From Legionellales bacterium (GTDB lineage: Bacteria; Pseudomonadota; Gammaproteobacteria; Berkiellales; Berkiellaceae): 64,000 nucleotides of DNA. The stretch's first letter is position 1. Each line of letters opens with the position of its first letter. This document shows, piece after piece, positions 27,688-37,000 of the stretch. Under the pieces are notes generated by a model. That model ran no database searches, was not told the DNA's origin, and worked only from the letters and a program-made list of their open reading frames with translations. The stretch is from NCBI GenBank assembly GCA_002708265.1, contig PANA01000001.1, forward strand, positions 124,001-188,000, given 5' to 3'. A program made the position numbers and the translations under genes.

Positions 27688-29504
27688 CCAAGCATTGAGA
27701 ATAATCGGCTCGTCGTTTTAGACTGAGTCAGCTCATTTGTGCTAAATGAGCGGGTCTTGGTTGAGCAGACATAGTGAATGCTGCCATCTTCTATGTGGTA
27801 GGTAAAGCCGCCAGATGGCCACTGATTTTCAATTAAAAAATAAATCAAAGCAGCAGCGTAGTTGCCTAAAACAGATGGTTCTGCTTGCCTTAGATCCGCC
27901 TGATTGCCTTCTAATTTATTTAAATTATCGAGAAAGACAGGTTTATCATGTAGAATTAAATCCTGAACCTCTGCTTTAAATGCCGCCCCGTTTTCTTTCC
28001 ATTGCGTCGTGAAGGAAAGATAAGAAAAGTAGTACCAAGACAAAGCCACTTTTAGATCGTTTAGGCTAAGCTGAGAAGATGGGCTCGTTAAGCTATTTTC
28101 AAAATCAGATTTCGTCTGGCAGTAGTTTAGAATTTTCTCAGTTGGAAAGAAGTTGGTTGAAGCGCACCCTACGACAACGGGCACGCCCAATCGGGCCATT
28201 TCAATTCCCATCGTGCTCCAGGCAACCGTTGCCACATCAGCGAAATCAATTAAATCATAGCTAGATATTTTTTCTTCAGGCCAAATAATAAAACAGTTGG
28301 GCGGTGGGTTGGCGAGTATTTTTTGGTATAAAACATACTCTTCACAAGGTTTAGTATCGCGATGATTGATTCCCTGTCTTGGATGTAAGCGAATCACACA
28401 CTGATACTCAGGATGTGCCTGGCAAAATGCTACAAGATATCTTAACCACTCATCTTGGGTAGAAAAAGCCGCTGGGTTGGGTTGGGTTCTAAGTCCCATT
28501 GTTTTGAGGATATCACAATACGCATACTCTTCATCCAGACTGCTTGGGAAGGCAATAATGGTTTTCTTTTGGGGACTTAATTGAAGGCGCGTCAGCAAAT
28601 CCTGACTGCCACCTCGGGCAGAAGAAAATGCATAGGTCCCTTTACCACCCATCCTAGATAAAACATCTTGTTCGATTTTTTTTACAGTTTCAGCGCTAAT
28701 AGGTAAGTCTCTGCACTTAGGCCAATGAGGCATTCTTTGTTGATGGCCGTCGTAACAGCGTCGTTTTGAGAAGTAAAAGTGATCAGATAGATTGTTATGA
28801 TAAGCCGCTGCTAAAGATAAATGCGTGACATCATGTTGATGGCAAGCATACTTCATGGCTATTTGCTGAAAATTTTCGTTGTACCCAATGACTTTTTTGA
28901 TATTGGGATACTGCTGAAGAAGCGTTAAACCAAACCGCGCAATGACAGCAGCAGTGTATATGTGCGCTTTAAGGTTAAAAACTTTGTCTGATTCAAGGTG
29001 GTCTAAAGAGTAACAGCGTTCACTTAAACGAAAGTCGTATTGAGCGATTTTGGATACTGGAATACCTTCATAAGTGAAATTAAAAAGGTTGTTGCAATTA
29101 TCGATTTTCTCTTTAATTTCTTTTTTCTCAGCGGTGGAAACAAACTGATTAATTTCTATCCAGGAGTAAGCTTCTGCTCCTCCGAAGTCCTGGTAAAAAC
29201 GCTGCTGACAAATAAGGCAGGCTTTTTGACGGTTAGAAGATGATGGCTGGCTGGGCAAGTTTTTAGCATTCATCACCATACAACGGGAAAAATCTTGCAC
29301 ACACCGAACAAACAGCGGTTGATAGTTGGTCCCTTTTAATTGTTCAGCAATTTTAAGTAAAGTCTGGCGGAATGTATCAATACCGTTTTCAGGACAGAAG
29401 AATAGAATATAGGGCGTTTCCGTGTTAGGTAGCGGTGGGCCACGTCTGGTAAGGGTTTTAATGGCGGCTGTTCCATAGCTGACTCGATTTAATAGACGTT
29501 GCAC
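27684..29504 (-). CDS. Large capsule-type glycosyltransferase-like protein
   Basis: This is a 606-residue protein. The second half has YQCVIRLHPRQGINHR, FADVATVAWSTMGIEMARLGV and PVVVGCAS, the pattern of the GT-B-like capsule polysaccharide family (KpsS/LipB-type), where a His-Pro loop and a conserved Ser/Glu helix bind the nucleotide sugar. The N-terminal half includes KACLICQQRF, a CxxC pair of unknown role. Its place opposite neuA suggests transfer of the CMP-nonulosonate, but donor and acceptor are unproven. No signal peptide or membrane helix is evident. Confidence 0.62.
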   Translation of the reverse strand: MQRLLNRVSYGTAAIKTLTRRGPPLPNTETPYILFFCPENGIDTFRQTLLKIAEQLKGTNYQPLFVRCVQDFSRCMVMNAKNLPSQPSSSNRQKACLICQQRFYQDFGGAEAYSWIEINQFVSTAEKKEIKEKIDNCNNLFNFTYEGIPVSKIAQYDFRLSERCYSLDHLESDKVFNLKAHIYTAAVIARFGLTLLQQYPNIKKVIGYNENFQQIAMKYACHQHDVTHLSLAAAYHNNLSDHFYFSKRRCYDGHQQRMPHWPKCRDLPISAETVKKIEQDVLSRMGGKGTYAFSSARGGSQDLLTRLQLSPQKKTIIAFPSSLDEEYAYCDILKTMGLRTQPNPAAFSTQDEWLRYLVAFCQAHPEYQCVIRLHPRQGINHRDTKPCEEYVLYQKILANPPPNCFIIWPEEKISSYDLIDFADVATVAWSTMGIEMARLGVPVVVGCASTNFFPTEKILNYCQTKSDFENSLTSPSSQLSLNDLKVALSWYYFSYLSFTTQWKENGAAFKAEVQDLILHDKPVFLDNLNKLEGNQADLRQAEPSVLGNYAAALIYFLIENQWPSGGFTYHIEDGSIHYVCSTKTRSFSTNELTQSKTTSRLFSMLG

Positions 29505-29566
29505 ATTTATATTCTCAAGTGAATCCGATAAAACATAGTAGCATGCGTCCCTAGAAGGTCAATTCA

Positions 29567-30442
29567 GTGGGTAAGTTGAATATCTTTTCTTCTGTCTTCA
29601 AAAGCTTGACCGGATGTAAGAAGGGCAGCAAAATCGAAAAACCCTTTTTGAATAGACTTTTACATATGACAGTTTGTCGTTTACTTTTTTTTATCATATT
29701 GCTCTGGGCTAGCCCGGGATACTGTAATGATAGCGATCAATTATTCGATATGATTAAACAATATTGGTCTGAAAATGGGGATAGCGCCTATCTTAAAGAG
29801 AAAAGTGTCAGCAAGCGTAGCCACCTTTTACAGTCTGCACATCTAGCCCGAATGGTAGGAGCGCCTGAACATGTTATTATTGGGCTGCTACTCGAGCAAG
29901 CAGGTAGCCTTGAAAATGAGGCCATGGATGAAAACCTACAAATGGATAGGCTGGATGCGCTTTGGGCTCGAGAAAATGCCTTCCCCGAAAGTGTCGTAGA
30001 TTGGCTGTCACGCAAAACACTTTTAAAGATTGTGCTATGTGATCGTGAAAGTGCGTATTGTCAGCATATTCCTTCCTCTCTCAAGCAAAGCATCCCAGCA
30101 GAGCGAAAAAAACTTATCACCAGCGAGCATGATATTGAGCACTTGTTAAGTCGACATGATCTTGAGGCACTATTAGCGGCAAGACGTTGTGTCGATATGG
30201 CAATTTTAGAGGGATTTTCTAGCCGCGAAGAGGATATCACATCCTTATTGCCTGATTTTGAGAGTTATCGTCAAATGTTTAAACGGGTCAGAGAAGGTAA
30301 AGGACATGCCGCTCGCAATGGACGGTGGGTTGAAGCTTTAAAACTTTTACAAGAAGGGATGTGGGAAGACATTGATGCGTTTTTGGTCGAAACCAAACTA
30401 TATACTCAAAAACATTTTCAACTAGCGGTCACGACGTTCTAA
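29567..30442 (+). CDS. Exported or membrane-anchored protein with degenerate HD domain
   Basis: The start GTG 29567 has AGAAGG upstream; an ATG at 29666 would make the hydrophobic stretch VCRLLFFIILLWASPGYC a plain signal peptide. After it, RSHLLQSAHLARMVGAPEHVIIGLLLEQAGSLE aligns with PhnZ-like HD hydrolases, in which the same block reads HxxQxAxxA...AALLHDIG. The key HD dyad is replaced by EQ, so metal chemistry is probably lost. The rest is helical (about residues 110-290). Function unknown; it may be a sensor or binding protein. It is convergent with priA (4-nt overlap). Confidence 0.6.
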   Translation: MGKLNIFSSVFKSLTGCKKGSKIEKPFLNRLLHMTVCRLLFFIILLWASPGYCNDSDQLFDMIKQYWSENGDSAYLKEKSVSKRSHLLQSAHLARMVGAPEHVIIGLLLEQAGSLENEAMDENLQMDRLDALWARENAFPESVVDWLSRKTLLKIVLCDRESAYCQHIPSSLKQSIPAERKKLITSEHDIEHLLSRHDLEALLAARRCVDMAILEGFSSREEDITSLLPDFESYRQMFKRVREGKGHAARNGRWVEALKLLQEGMWEDIDAFLVETKLYTQKHFQLAVTTF

Positions 30443-32427
30443 TACGTGTCAATCGGATCAACATCGACAGACCAACGTACTTTAGAAGCTTTTTCGTTAT
30501 TATCGGCCATTTGTACGCAGTGTTCTAGATGTTGGTGAAGGGCTCGCCTAGAGGAGGCCAGTAGCATTGTCTGAGCTCTGAACTTGCCAGCTTTTTTTGG
30601 CATGCTGGCGGGAATCGGACCGAGCTGTTGGATGTTTTGTTCTTTACTTGGTGCAGCGATGCTGCTTAAAAATGTCATGGCGGTATCGAGAGTAGAGGCT
30701 TCTGCTCTTAGGAGTGCCATATATCCATATGGTGGAAGTTGAGCTTGCTCTCGCTCAGAAAGTAAATGTTCTGAAAAAGCATCGTATCCGTCTTTTAATA
30801 AAAGGGTCAGCAAAGGGTGCTTAGGATGAAAACTTTGTACCCAGACTTCAGCCCCTGAGGAAGCCCTGCCCGCTCGGCCGGCTACCTGAGTGATCATTTG
30901 TCCTAGCCGCTCCACAGCTTTAAAGTCATGGCTAAATAGTCCCCCATCGGCATCAACGACAATGACACAGGTTACCGAAGAAAAGTGGTGCCCTTTTGTT
31001 AACAGTTGAGTGCCAATTAAAATATCTGCCTGATGATTGGCAGCCTGAGCGAGCTTTTCCTGAAGAGCGCCTTTCTTTCGGGTCGCATCAGAGTCAATTC
31101 TTAACACCGTTGCGCAAGGAAAGGCCTCAGACAAAAGGGTTTCAATTCTTTCACAGCCGGCGCCAACAGGGTTTAATCCTTCTGCTTCACACTCAGGGCA
31201 GGTGGAGGGGGCTCTTAACTGTCGATTACAGTGATGACACCACAGACAGTTCATTCCTTTATGAAAGGTCAACAAAGTATCGCAACGATTGCACTTAGCG
31301 AGCCAGCCACAGTCATAACACATCCAAGCAGGCGAAAAGCCTCTTCGGTTTAAAAAAACTAAAACTTGGTTTTTGGCCTCTAGGTGCCGAGAAATGGCCG
31401 CCATGGCTTGGGCAGATAAGCCACCTTCAAGTTTTTTATGTCGAACATCTAGAATGTGAATATTAGGAAGCTCACCCTCACCTACACGCTCACTTAGCTG
31501 TAATAAAGTGTATTTGCCTTGCTGAACATTTCGAAGCGTTTCAAAAGAAGGCGTCGCTGTTCCTAAGACCACGGGACAATCTGCCAATTTTCCACGCATC
31601 ATGGCAACATCGCGGGCATGGTAGCGAAAACCTTCTTGCTGTTTAAAAGCACCATCGTGCTCTTCATCAATAATGATGACGCCCAGAGCCTGAAAAGGCA
31701 GAAAGATAGCCGATCGGGTGCCAATAATAACCCGATGATGTCCTAGACCGGCACTTTGCCAAGCCAGTAAACGTTTTTTATCTGTCATGGTCGAGTGGTA
31801 GCAAAGAACACTTTCACCAAAACGAGCCTCAAACCGAGCCACGCTCTGGGGGGTTAGCGCGATCTCTGGCACTAAAAGCAATGCTTGCTGACCACGTTCT
31901 AGACAACGCTCTATAAGCTGACAGTATACTTCTGTCTTACCGCTGCCTGTTACGCCCTTTAAGCAAAAAGCCTTGAATTCCCCCAGTCCTTTCACTAATT
32001 GATCAACACTGTCCTGTTGCGCAGAGGTTAGAGTATACGGTGGTGGTGTGACAACAGTTTTGGCTGGGGCTAATGGCTCAGGTAAAGGTTTACCTTGTCG
32101 AATGGCTGTTGGTAACCCTGTAATTAAGACTTCACCCAGAGGGTGCTGATAATATCGACTCGCCCAAAGTCCAAGGCTTAATTGGTGTTCATGAAGAACC
32201 GGGACTTCATCAAGAACCGCAATGGCGGTTTTCATTTTGTCAAAAGCGATGGTTGCCGTGCTCGCTTCGCCTATGAAAAAGCCGATGAGCTCTCGCTTTC
32301 CAAACGGAACTTTTATACGAGTGCCCGACTTAGGAGAAGCCTCCTGACAAGCAAAATAATCAAAATGACGTCGCAAAGGGACCGGTAATGCGATTTGCCA
32401 TATTTTTTGACTAGCTGACTTTCCCAC
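30439..32427 (-). CDS. priA: Primosomal replication protein N' (helicase PriA)
   Basis: This 662-residue protein has the N-terminal DNA-binding domain (VPLRRHFDYF, VPFGKRELIGFF), helicase motif I LKGVTGSGKTEVYCQ, motif II IIIDEEHDGAFKQQEGFRYH, a cysteine-rich zinc region starting WMCYDCGWLAKCNRC (about residues 375-420), and motif VI in ITQVAGRAGRA. PriA restarts stalled forks. The start is GTG 32427, overlapping glpQ by 17 nt, with a weak ribosome site; an internal start is possible but would cut the N-terminal domain. It is shorter than the E. coli protein by about 70 residues. Confidence 0.96.
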   Translation of the reverse strand: MGKSASQKIWQIALPVPLRRHFDYFACQEASPKSGTRIKVPFGKRELIGFFIGEASTATIAFDKMKTAIAVLDEVPVLHEHQLSLGLWASRYYQHPLGEVLITGLPTAIRQGKPLPEPLAPAKTVVTPPPYTLTSAQQDSVDQLVKGLGEFKAFCLKGVTGSGKTEVYCQLIERCLERGQQALLLVPEIALTPQSVARFEARFGESVLCYHSTMTDKKRLLAWQSAGLGHHRVIIGTRSAIFLPFQALGVIIIDEEHDGAFKQQEGFRYHARDVAMMRGKLADCPVVLGTATPSFETLRNVQQGKYTLLQLSERVGEGELPNIHILDVRHKKLEGGLSAQAMAAISRHLEAKNQVLVFLNRRGFSPAWMCYDCGWLAKCNRCDTLLTFHKGMNCLWCHHCNRQLRAPSTCPECEAEGLNPVGAGCERIETLLSEAFPCATVLRIDSDATRKKGALQEKLAQAANHQADILIGTQLLTKGHHFSSVTCVIVVDADGGLFSHDFKAVERLGQMITQVAGRAGRASSGAEVWVQSFHPKHPLLTLLLKDGYDAFSEHLLSEREQAQLPPYGYMALLRAEASTLDTAMTFLSSIAAPSKEQNIQQLGPIPASMPKKAGKFRAQTMLLASSRRALHQHLEHCVQMADNNEKASKVRWSVDVDPIDTY

Positions 32428-33382
32428 GGCGACACCCTAAACACTTGCTTTGTGAGGTAGGGAGATCTTTGGCCGCCAGGACACCGATCAAGATATCTGG
32501 GCGGTTGGTGATGATGCTATCGACTCCATACTCAATCATACGGATCATATCTTTAGGATCGTCAACCGTCCAGGGTTTGACCAGAATACCTGCCTCATGT
32601 GCCGCTTCGACATGGCGGCGTTTCAAGCTGCGAAAGTTGGGGCCCCAAATGTTGCCGCCATGGGCTTTGATTGCGGCGATAACATCATCCGGTGTGCGGA
32701 CAGGTTTTCCTAATGTCCAGTGAGGCGAGCCTAGCGCAGGGTTAACAAAGTCTGTTAAAAAAGAAAATTTGGCTTCGGGAATAACATCCATCATCAATTT
32801 TAAGGTAGACCATTCAAATGCCTGGATATCACAACGACTCGCGATGCCTTTTTCTTGGATAATTTTTGCGACTCGGGGCGCTAATTCATTTTTATCGGGG
32901 TGGTTATTGGGAAGGTTAGGATTGGTTTTGAGCTCAATCTGGTAATACATACTCCCGCCTGTATGCATTTCTACTTCATCAATGACTTCTTCTAGGCTAG
33001 GAATCTGTGCTCGTTCTGAGCGGAAGGCTCGCACTGGATAGGCAACCGCATAGTCACTATGGGGTTGTACTGAGCCAACATCAAATTTTTGAAGGGTTTC
33101 AAAGTCTAAATGTGAAACAGGATAGGCCCCTCCGACCCATTCGCCATCAGCATTTAAGGTATAAAGGGGATTTAATTCAGCATTATGATGGACAATGACG
33201 ACATTGTCTTTGCTTAGTACAACATCCATGTCAATACGATCGACCCCAAGGGCAATCGCGGTTCGATACCCCCTTAATGTATTTTCAGGAGAAAGTCCGG
33301 CAGCCCCTCGGTGGCCAATAATTTCTACAGCGTGAGCACACGTGGCAGTAAACAGAAAAACAACAGCTAGCATTCGTCTCAT
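32411..33382 (-). CDS. glpQ: Glycerophosphodiester phosphodiesterase, periplasmic
   Basis: MRRMLAVVFLFTATCAHA is a Sec signal peptide. VEIIGHRGAAGLSPENTLRG holds the GDPD HRG and ENT motifs, and DRIDMDVVLSKDNVVIVHH the metal ligands and second His. FQIELKTNP-like sequence (YQIELKTNPN) follows as in GlpQ proteins. It hydrolyses glycerophosphodiesters to glycerol-3-phosphate and an alcohol in the periplasm. A strong ribosome site GGGAGGG lies just before the ATG. glpT is not adjacent. Confidence 0.93.
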   Translation of the reverse strand: MRRMLAVVFLFTATCAHAVEIIGHRGAAGLSPENTLRGYRTAIALGVDRIDMDVVLSKDNVVIVHHNAELNPLYTLNADGEWVGGAYPVSHLDFETLQKFDVGSVQPHSDYAVAYPVRAFRSERAQIPSLEEVIDEVEMHTGGSMYYQIELKTNPNLPNNHPDKNELAPRVAKIIQEKGIASRCDIQAFEWSTLKLMMDVIPEAKFSFLTDFVNPALGSPHWTLGKPVRTPDDVIAAIKAHGGNIWGPNFRSLKRRHVEAAHEAGILVKPWTVDDPKDMIRMIEYGVDSIITNRPDILIGVLAAKDLPTSQSKCLGCRRGKVS

Positions 33383-33418
33383 GGGGTCCCTCCCTAAAGT
33401 GAGTTTTGCTCTGAAGGT

Positions 33419-34660
33419 TTAAAGGTGATCTAAGCTCTTGATCATTATATGAGTAATTTTGTCGCACTGGGTCGGCGTTAGATTATAAGGTGGCGTAGTA
33501 TAGATAATATTACCAAAAGGACGCAGCCATACACCTTGAGAAATGGCAAAAGTCTGGACAGAATGCCAAGATGGAGGCGCTTGATTTAACTCGATGACGC
33601 CCATAGCGCCCTTTGTTCGAATAGACTTAACGGCGGGATGCTTCTGAGCTGGTAACAACATTTCATGAAGTGCCTGCTCCAGTGAAGAGACTTGTGATTG
33701 CCAATCAATACGGCGCATGTAATCGATATTAGCTAGCGCAGCGCTACAGGCTAATGGATTTCCCATATAGGTGGGGCCGTGCATCAGGGCTTTATTGGGA
33801 TCGCTGGAATCAAATGGGGCAAAAACTTTTTCAGAACACAATGTCGCGGCTAATGAAATGACACCTGCTGTCAGCCCTTTGCCAACGCACATAATATCAG
33901 GGCTAACTTTGGCAATATCACAGGCCCACCACTGTCCCAACCGGCCGAAACCTGTAAATATTTCATCGGCGATTAATAGTATTCCATAGCGATCGCACAA
34001 TGCCCGCAAGGTGGTAAGGACAGCAGGAGAGTACAGCTGCATTCCGCCAGCGCCTTGCAACAGAGGTTCAACAATCATGCCAGCAATTTCTTGATGGTGC
34101 CTCTCTAAGCAAGCCTCTAAAGCAGAAAGTGATTCGGGAGTGGTAGGAAGTGACTGAATAAACTGTTCAGGGAAAACGCCGGCAAATAACTGATGCATTC
34201 CTTCCTCAGGATCGCATACGCTCATTGCTCCAAAAGTATCACCATGATAGCCATTATAAAAGCTGACAAAGCGACGACGCTGAGACTGGCCTTGATTCGC
34301 AAAGTGCTGAATCGCCATCTTCATTGCCACCTCAACACTGATCGAGCCAGAGTCACAAAGAAAAACTTTATTGAGGTCGGCCGGGGCTATCTCTGCGAGT
34401 GCATTCACTAAAGAGTATGTGACTGGATGGTGACATCCTCCCAGCATGACATGTGGCACCGTATCTAGTTGTGTGTGCATGGCCTCAATAATCGGGGCCG
34501 GGCGGTATCCATGAATGCAAGTCCACCAACTTCCAACCGCATCCAGAAGATGTTTACCGTCTGCCAGCGTTAAGTAGGGACCTTGCGTGTCGACAATTGA
34601 AAGCAAGTCAGGAGGAGAGCCCATTGGCGTGTATGGACGCCACAGCGTTTTATTGCTCAT
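33419..34660 (-). CDS. bioA: Adenosylmethionine-8-amino-7-oxononanoate aminotransferase
   Basis: This is a 413-residue class III aminotransferase. LWRPYTPMGSPP and WWTCIHGYRPAPIIEAM are the BioA N-terminal signatures. FYNGYHGDTFGAMSVCD, ILLIADEIFTGFGRLG and PDIMCVGKGLTAG (PLP lysine) follow. It makes 7,8-diaminopelargonate for biotin. bioD lies divergently beyond a 95-residue membrane protein gene. Other bio genes are absent from the window. I see no BirA-type operator palindrome in the short spaces here. Confidence 0.96.
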   Translation of the reverse strand: MSNKTLWRPYTPMGSPPDLLSIVDTQGPYLTLADGKHLLDAVGSWWTCIHGYRPAPIIEAMHTQLDTVPHVMLGGCHHPVTYSLVNALAEIAPADLNKVFLCDSGSISVEVAMKMAIQHFANQGQSQRRRFVSFYNGYHGDTFGAMSVCDPEEGMHQLFAGVFPEQFIQSLPTTPESLSALEACLERHHQEIAGMIVEPLLQGAGGMQLYSPAVLTTLRALCDRYGILLIADEIFTGFGRLGQWWACDIAKVSPDIMCVGKGLTAGVISLAATLCSEKVFAPFDSSDPNKALMHGPTYMGNPLACSAALANIDYMRRIDWQSQVSSLEQALHEMLLPAQKHPAVKSIRTKGAMGVIELNQAPPSWHSVQTFAISQGVWLRPFGNIIYTTPPYNLTPTQCDKITHIMIKSLDHL

Positions 34661-34669
34661 AGGAATCTT

Positions 34670-34957
34670 TTATTTAGATGCCTTTACATGGGTGGCAATA
34701 TAGCAACCGGCTGCCCCTGATGCAATACAGGTGATAAACCAGCCTCTGAACAAAAACCCTAGGATAGCCATAGCATCGTGAAAGGGTAATATCGTATGTT
34801 CCGTGACTAAGGAAACTAAAACAGCACCTATCAATGGGCAGGCGGCAGAGCCGAGAAAGATTTTACGATAGCCAGTCGTTAAGTTTTGTAGGGCAAAAAT
34901 CATAAAAGCAAAGGCCAAGCAGTTTAAAATGGCTAGCACAATCAGCATAATGTGCAC
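34670..34957 (-). CDS. Small multipass membrane protein, unknown
   Basis: This 95-residue protein has three or so hydrophobic segments: MHIMLIVLAILNCLAFAFMI, FLGSAACPLIGAVLVSL and GFLFRGWFITCIASGAAGCY. No family recognised. A good site AAGGAG precedes the ATG at 34957. It lies between bioA and bioD, 9 nt upstream of bioA in the same orientation and 23 nt from bioD on the other strand, so it may share the bio promoters. Confidence 0.6.
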   Translation of the reverse strand: MHIMLIVLAILNCLAFAFMIFALQNLTTGYRKIFLGSAACPLIGAVLVSLVTEHTILPFHDAMAILGFLFRGWFITCIASGAAGCYIATHVKASK

Positions 34958-34980
34958 TCCTTGAGTGTTAGGGGACCGTT

Positions 34981-35664
34981 ATGGTGAAGTATTTTATCAC
35001 CTCTTCAGGAACAGAAATGGGAAAAACGTATTTTCTGTCAGCCTTGGTTAAAATGCTGCGAGAATCAGGTATGAATCCACTTGCTTTAAAACCAGTATGC
35101 TCAGGCTTGTCAGAGATGCCACACTCTGAAAGCGATCCAGCTCATCTGCTTAGAGCCCAAGGGCTCAGTGTTGATCTGGAGAACATTCAGGCAATCTGTC
35201 CGTGGCAATATCAAGCGCCTTTAACGCCGAGTATGGCCGCAGCACTCGAAAACAAAGAGGTTGATTTAAATGCAATCGTTGCGTTTTGTGAGCGTGCTGT
35301 ACAAGAACACACTTTGACTTTCGTTGAGGGGGTTGGAGGCATCATGGCACCGATGACGCCCACCCAGACGGTTTTAGATTGGGTTGTTCAACTGCAGTGG
35401 CCCTGTATTTTAGTTGTCGGCTCGTATTTAGGTAGCATCAGTCACACCTTAACCGCGTTGAAAACATTAGAATCGGCAGGGGTTGAAGCCCCTATCGTCG
35501 TGGTGAATGAAACCAAAGACAGCTCGGTCAGTTTTGAAGGAACCCTGCAGGCCCTAACCCCATTTGTTGGTGGAAGGGACTTAATCCCCTTGAGGCATCA
35601 GCAGGGATTGGCGTCTGAGGCGCTAGCGCGTATCATTCTTAAGTCTGTTCCCGAAACGGTTTAA
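34981..35664 (+). CDS. bioD: Dethiobiotin synthetase
   Basis: In this 227-residue enzyme, the P-loop region reads KYFITSSGTEMGKTYFLSAL, aligned with the usual TGTDTxVGKT but with SSG in place of GTD; the GKT is intact. LKPVCSG (the PxxSG catalytic Lys/substrate segment) and FVEGVGGIMAPMTPTQTVLD (ExxGG) are clear BioD motifs. It closes the ureido ring using ATP and CO2. It diverges from bioA's strand with a 23-nt gap and is followed 8 nt later by nudE. A ribosome site AGGGGA is near the ATG. Confidence 0.92.
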   Translation: MVKYFITSSGTEMGKTYFLSALVKMLRESGMNPLALKPVCSGLSEMPHSESDPAHLLRAQGLSVDLENIQAICPWQYQAPLTPSMAAALENKEVDLNAIVAFCERAVQEHTLTFVEGVGGIMAPMTPTQTVLDWVVQLQWPCILVVGSYLGSISHTLTALKTLESAGVEAPIVVVNETKDSSVSFEGTLQALTPFVGGRDLIPLRHQQGLASEALARIILKSVPETV

Positions 35665-35672
35665 GGAGCGTC

Positions 35673-36215
35673 ATGTCTAAGTGTCCAACCATTTTATCCG
35701 TGTCATCTACTCAAAACAGCGGGATGTTTCATGTGGAGAAAGTCCACTTACGTTTTGGCAATGGTGAAGAGCGATTGTTTGAACGATTTACGAATAAAAA
35801 TCGTCAAGCGGTTATGATTCTACCCATTTTAAATGATGATACCCTCTTACTTATTCGTGAGTACGGGGTGGGGATAGAAGATTATCACCTCAGCTTCCCT
35901 AAAGGTGGTGTTGAGCCTGGCGAATCAATAGTAGAGTCTGCCAACCGAGAGTTAAAGGAAGAGGTTGGTTACGGCGCGAAAACATTAACGCCATTGGCAA
36001 CGATGTCTAGCTCACCGAGTTACTCTAGAGCCGTTATGGAGGTCTTAGTGGCAGAGTCGCTCTACCCCTGTTCCTGTCCAGGAGACGAGCCAGAGCCTAT
36101 TGAAGTGGTGCCGTGGCCATTAAAAAAAATTGATGAATTGATTTCACGTGAAGAGTTTCATGAAGCCAGAGCCGTTGCGGCACTGCTGATGTATGCCAGA
36201 CAACGAGGTTTGTAA
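35673..36215 (+). CDS. nudE: ADP compounds hydrolase NudE
   Basis: In this 180-residue Nudix hydrolase, the Nudix box GGVEPGESIVESANRELKEE is complete (Gx5Ex7REx2EE). FTNKNRQAVMILPIL and LLIREYGVGIEDYHLSFPKG around it match NudE, which hydrolyses ADP-ribose, Ap3A and NADH. It is coupled to cysQ (the nudE stop overlaps the cysQ start by one base), as both remove nucleotide by-products. Confidence 0.92.
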   Translation: MSKCPTILSVSSTQNSGMFHVEKVHLRFGNGEERLFERFTNKNRQAVMILPILNDDTLLLIREYGVGIEDYHLSFPKGGVEPGESIVESANRELKEEVGYGAKTLTPLATMSSSPSYSRAVMEVLVAESLYPCSCPGDEPEPIEVVPWPLKKIDELISREEFHEARAVAALLMYARQRGL

Positions 36216-37000
36216 TGAAAGACTTATGCACATCTGTTCAAACGATTGCTGAAGAAGCAGGTGATATCTTGATGAGCTTTTATAAAAAAAGCACATTAGA
36301 GATAGAAAAAAAAGCAGATAAAACGCCGGTGACGGAGGCAGATATTGCGGCTTCGGATTATATCATTGAGCGCATTAGTCGTTTAACGCCAGATATTCCT
36401 ATCCTTTGTGAAGAAACGCCTGCCCCCACGTTAGAAGAGCGTCAGCAATGGACAAAGTATTGGTGTATCGATCCCCTGGATGGCACCAAAGAATTTATAC
36501 ATCAAACTGGGGAGTTCACGATTAATATTGCCTTGATCGAAAACCATCAACCGATCCTGTCTGTTCTGCATGCTCCAGCACTAGATGAAACCTTTTGGGC
36601 AATTAAAGGAGAAGGGGCTTGGTCAAAAAACAAACAGTTGGGGCCGAACCAACCCGAAGTGCCTTATACATGTTTGGTATCCCGCTTTCACTCTTCATCA
36701 CGCTTGATGGAGATGCTGAATCAACATCTTAATTTCGAGCCGTTTATTTGCGGCAGCGCACTAAAGTTCGCCCGTGTAGCACAGGGGGTGGGAGACCTGT
36801 ACGTACGAGGAGGCCCGACCAGCGAATGGGATACTGCGGCTGGCCAGCTAATTGTTGAAGAATCTGGGGGCCAAGTTTTAGATTTTCATGGCAAAACGCT
36901 GCAATATAATACCAAAAAGGACTTAATTAACCCCTCTTTCATTGCATCATCTACTCGAGATGAGCTGTGGACAACCCTGCTCAAGAAATGCACAACCTAA
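36215..37000 (+). CDS. cysQ: 3'(2'),5'-bisphosphate nucleotidase CysQ
   Basis: This 261-residue inositol-monophosphatase-family enzyme has KADKTPVTEADIAA, CEETPAPT (ILCEE), WCIDPLDGTKEFI (metal-binding DPLDGT) and TSEWDTAAGQLIVEESGG (WDxAA). It dephosphorylates 3'-phosphoadenosine 5'-phosphate, a by-product of sulfate assimilation. The start follows nudE directly. Its last 35 nt already carry a DnaA-box-like nonamer, at the left edge of the AT-rich gap. Confidence 0.94.
   Translation: MKDLCTSVQTIAEEAGDILMSFYKKSTLEIEKKADKTPVTEADIAASDYIIERISRLTPDIPILCEETPAPTLEERQQWTKYWCIDPLDGTKEFIHQTGEFTINIALIENHQPILSVLHAPALDETFWAIKGEGAWSKNKQLGPNQPEVPYTCLVSRFHSSSRLMEMLNQHLNFEPFICGSALKFARVAQGVGDLYVRGGPTSEWDTAAGQLIVEESGGQVLDFHGKTLQYNTKKDLINPSFIASSTRDELWTTLLKKCTT

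Noticed and set aside
34658-34980. BirA operator controlling bioA and bioD
   Set aside because: No palindrome resembling the BirA site is present in the short gaps next to bioA, the small membrane gene or bioD.
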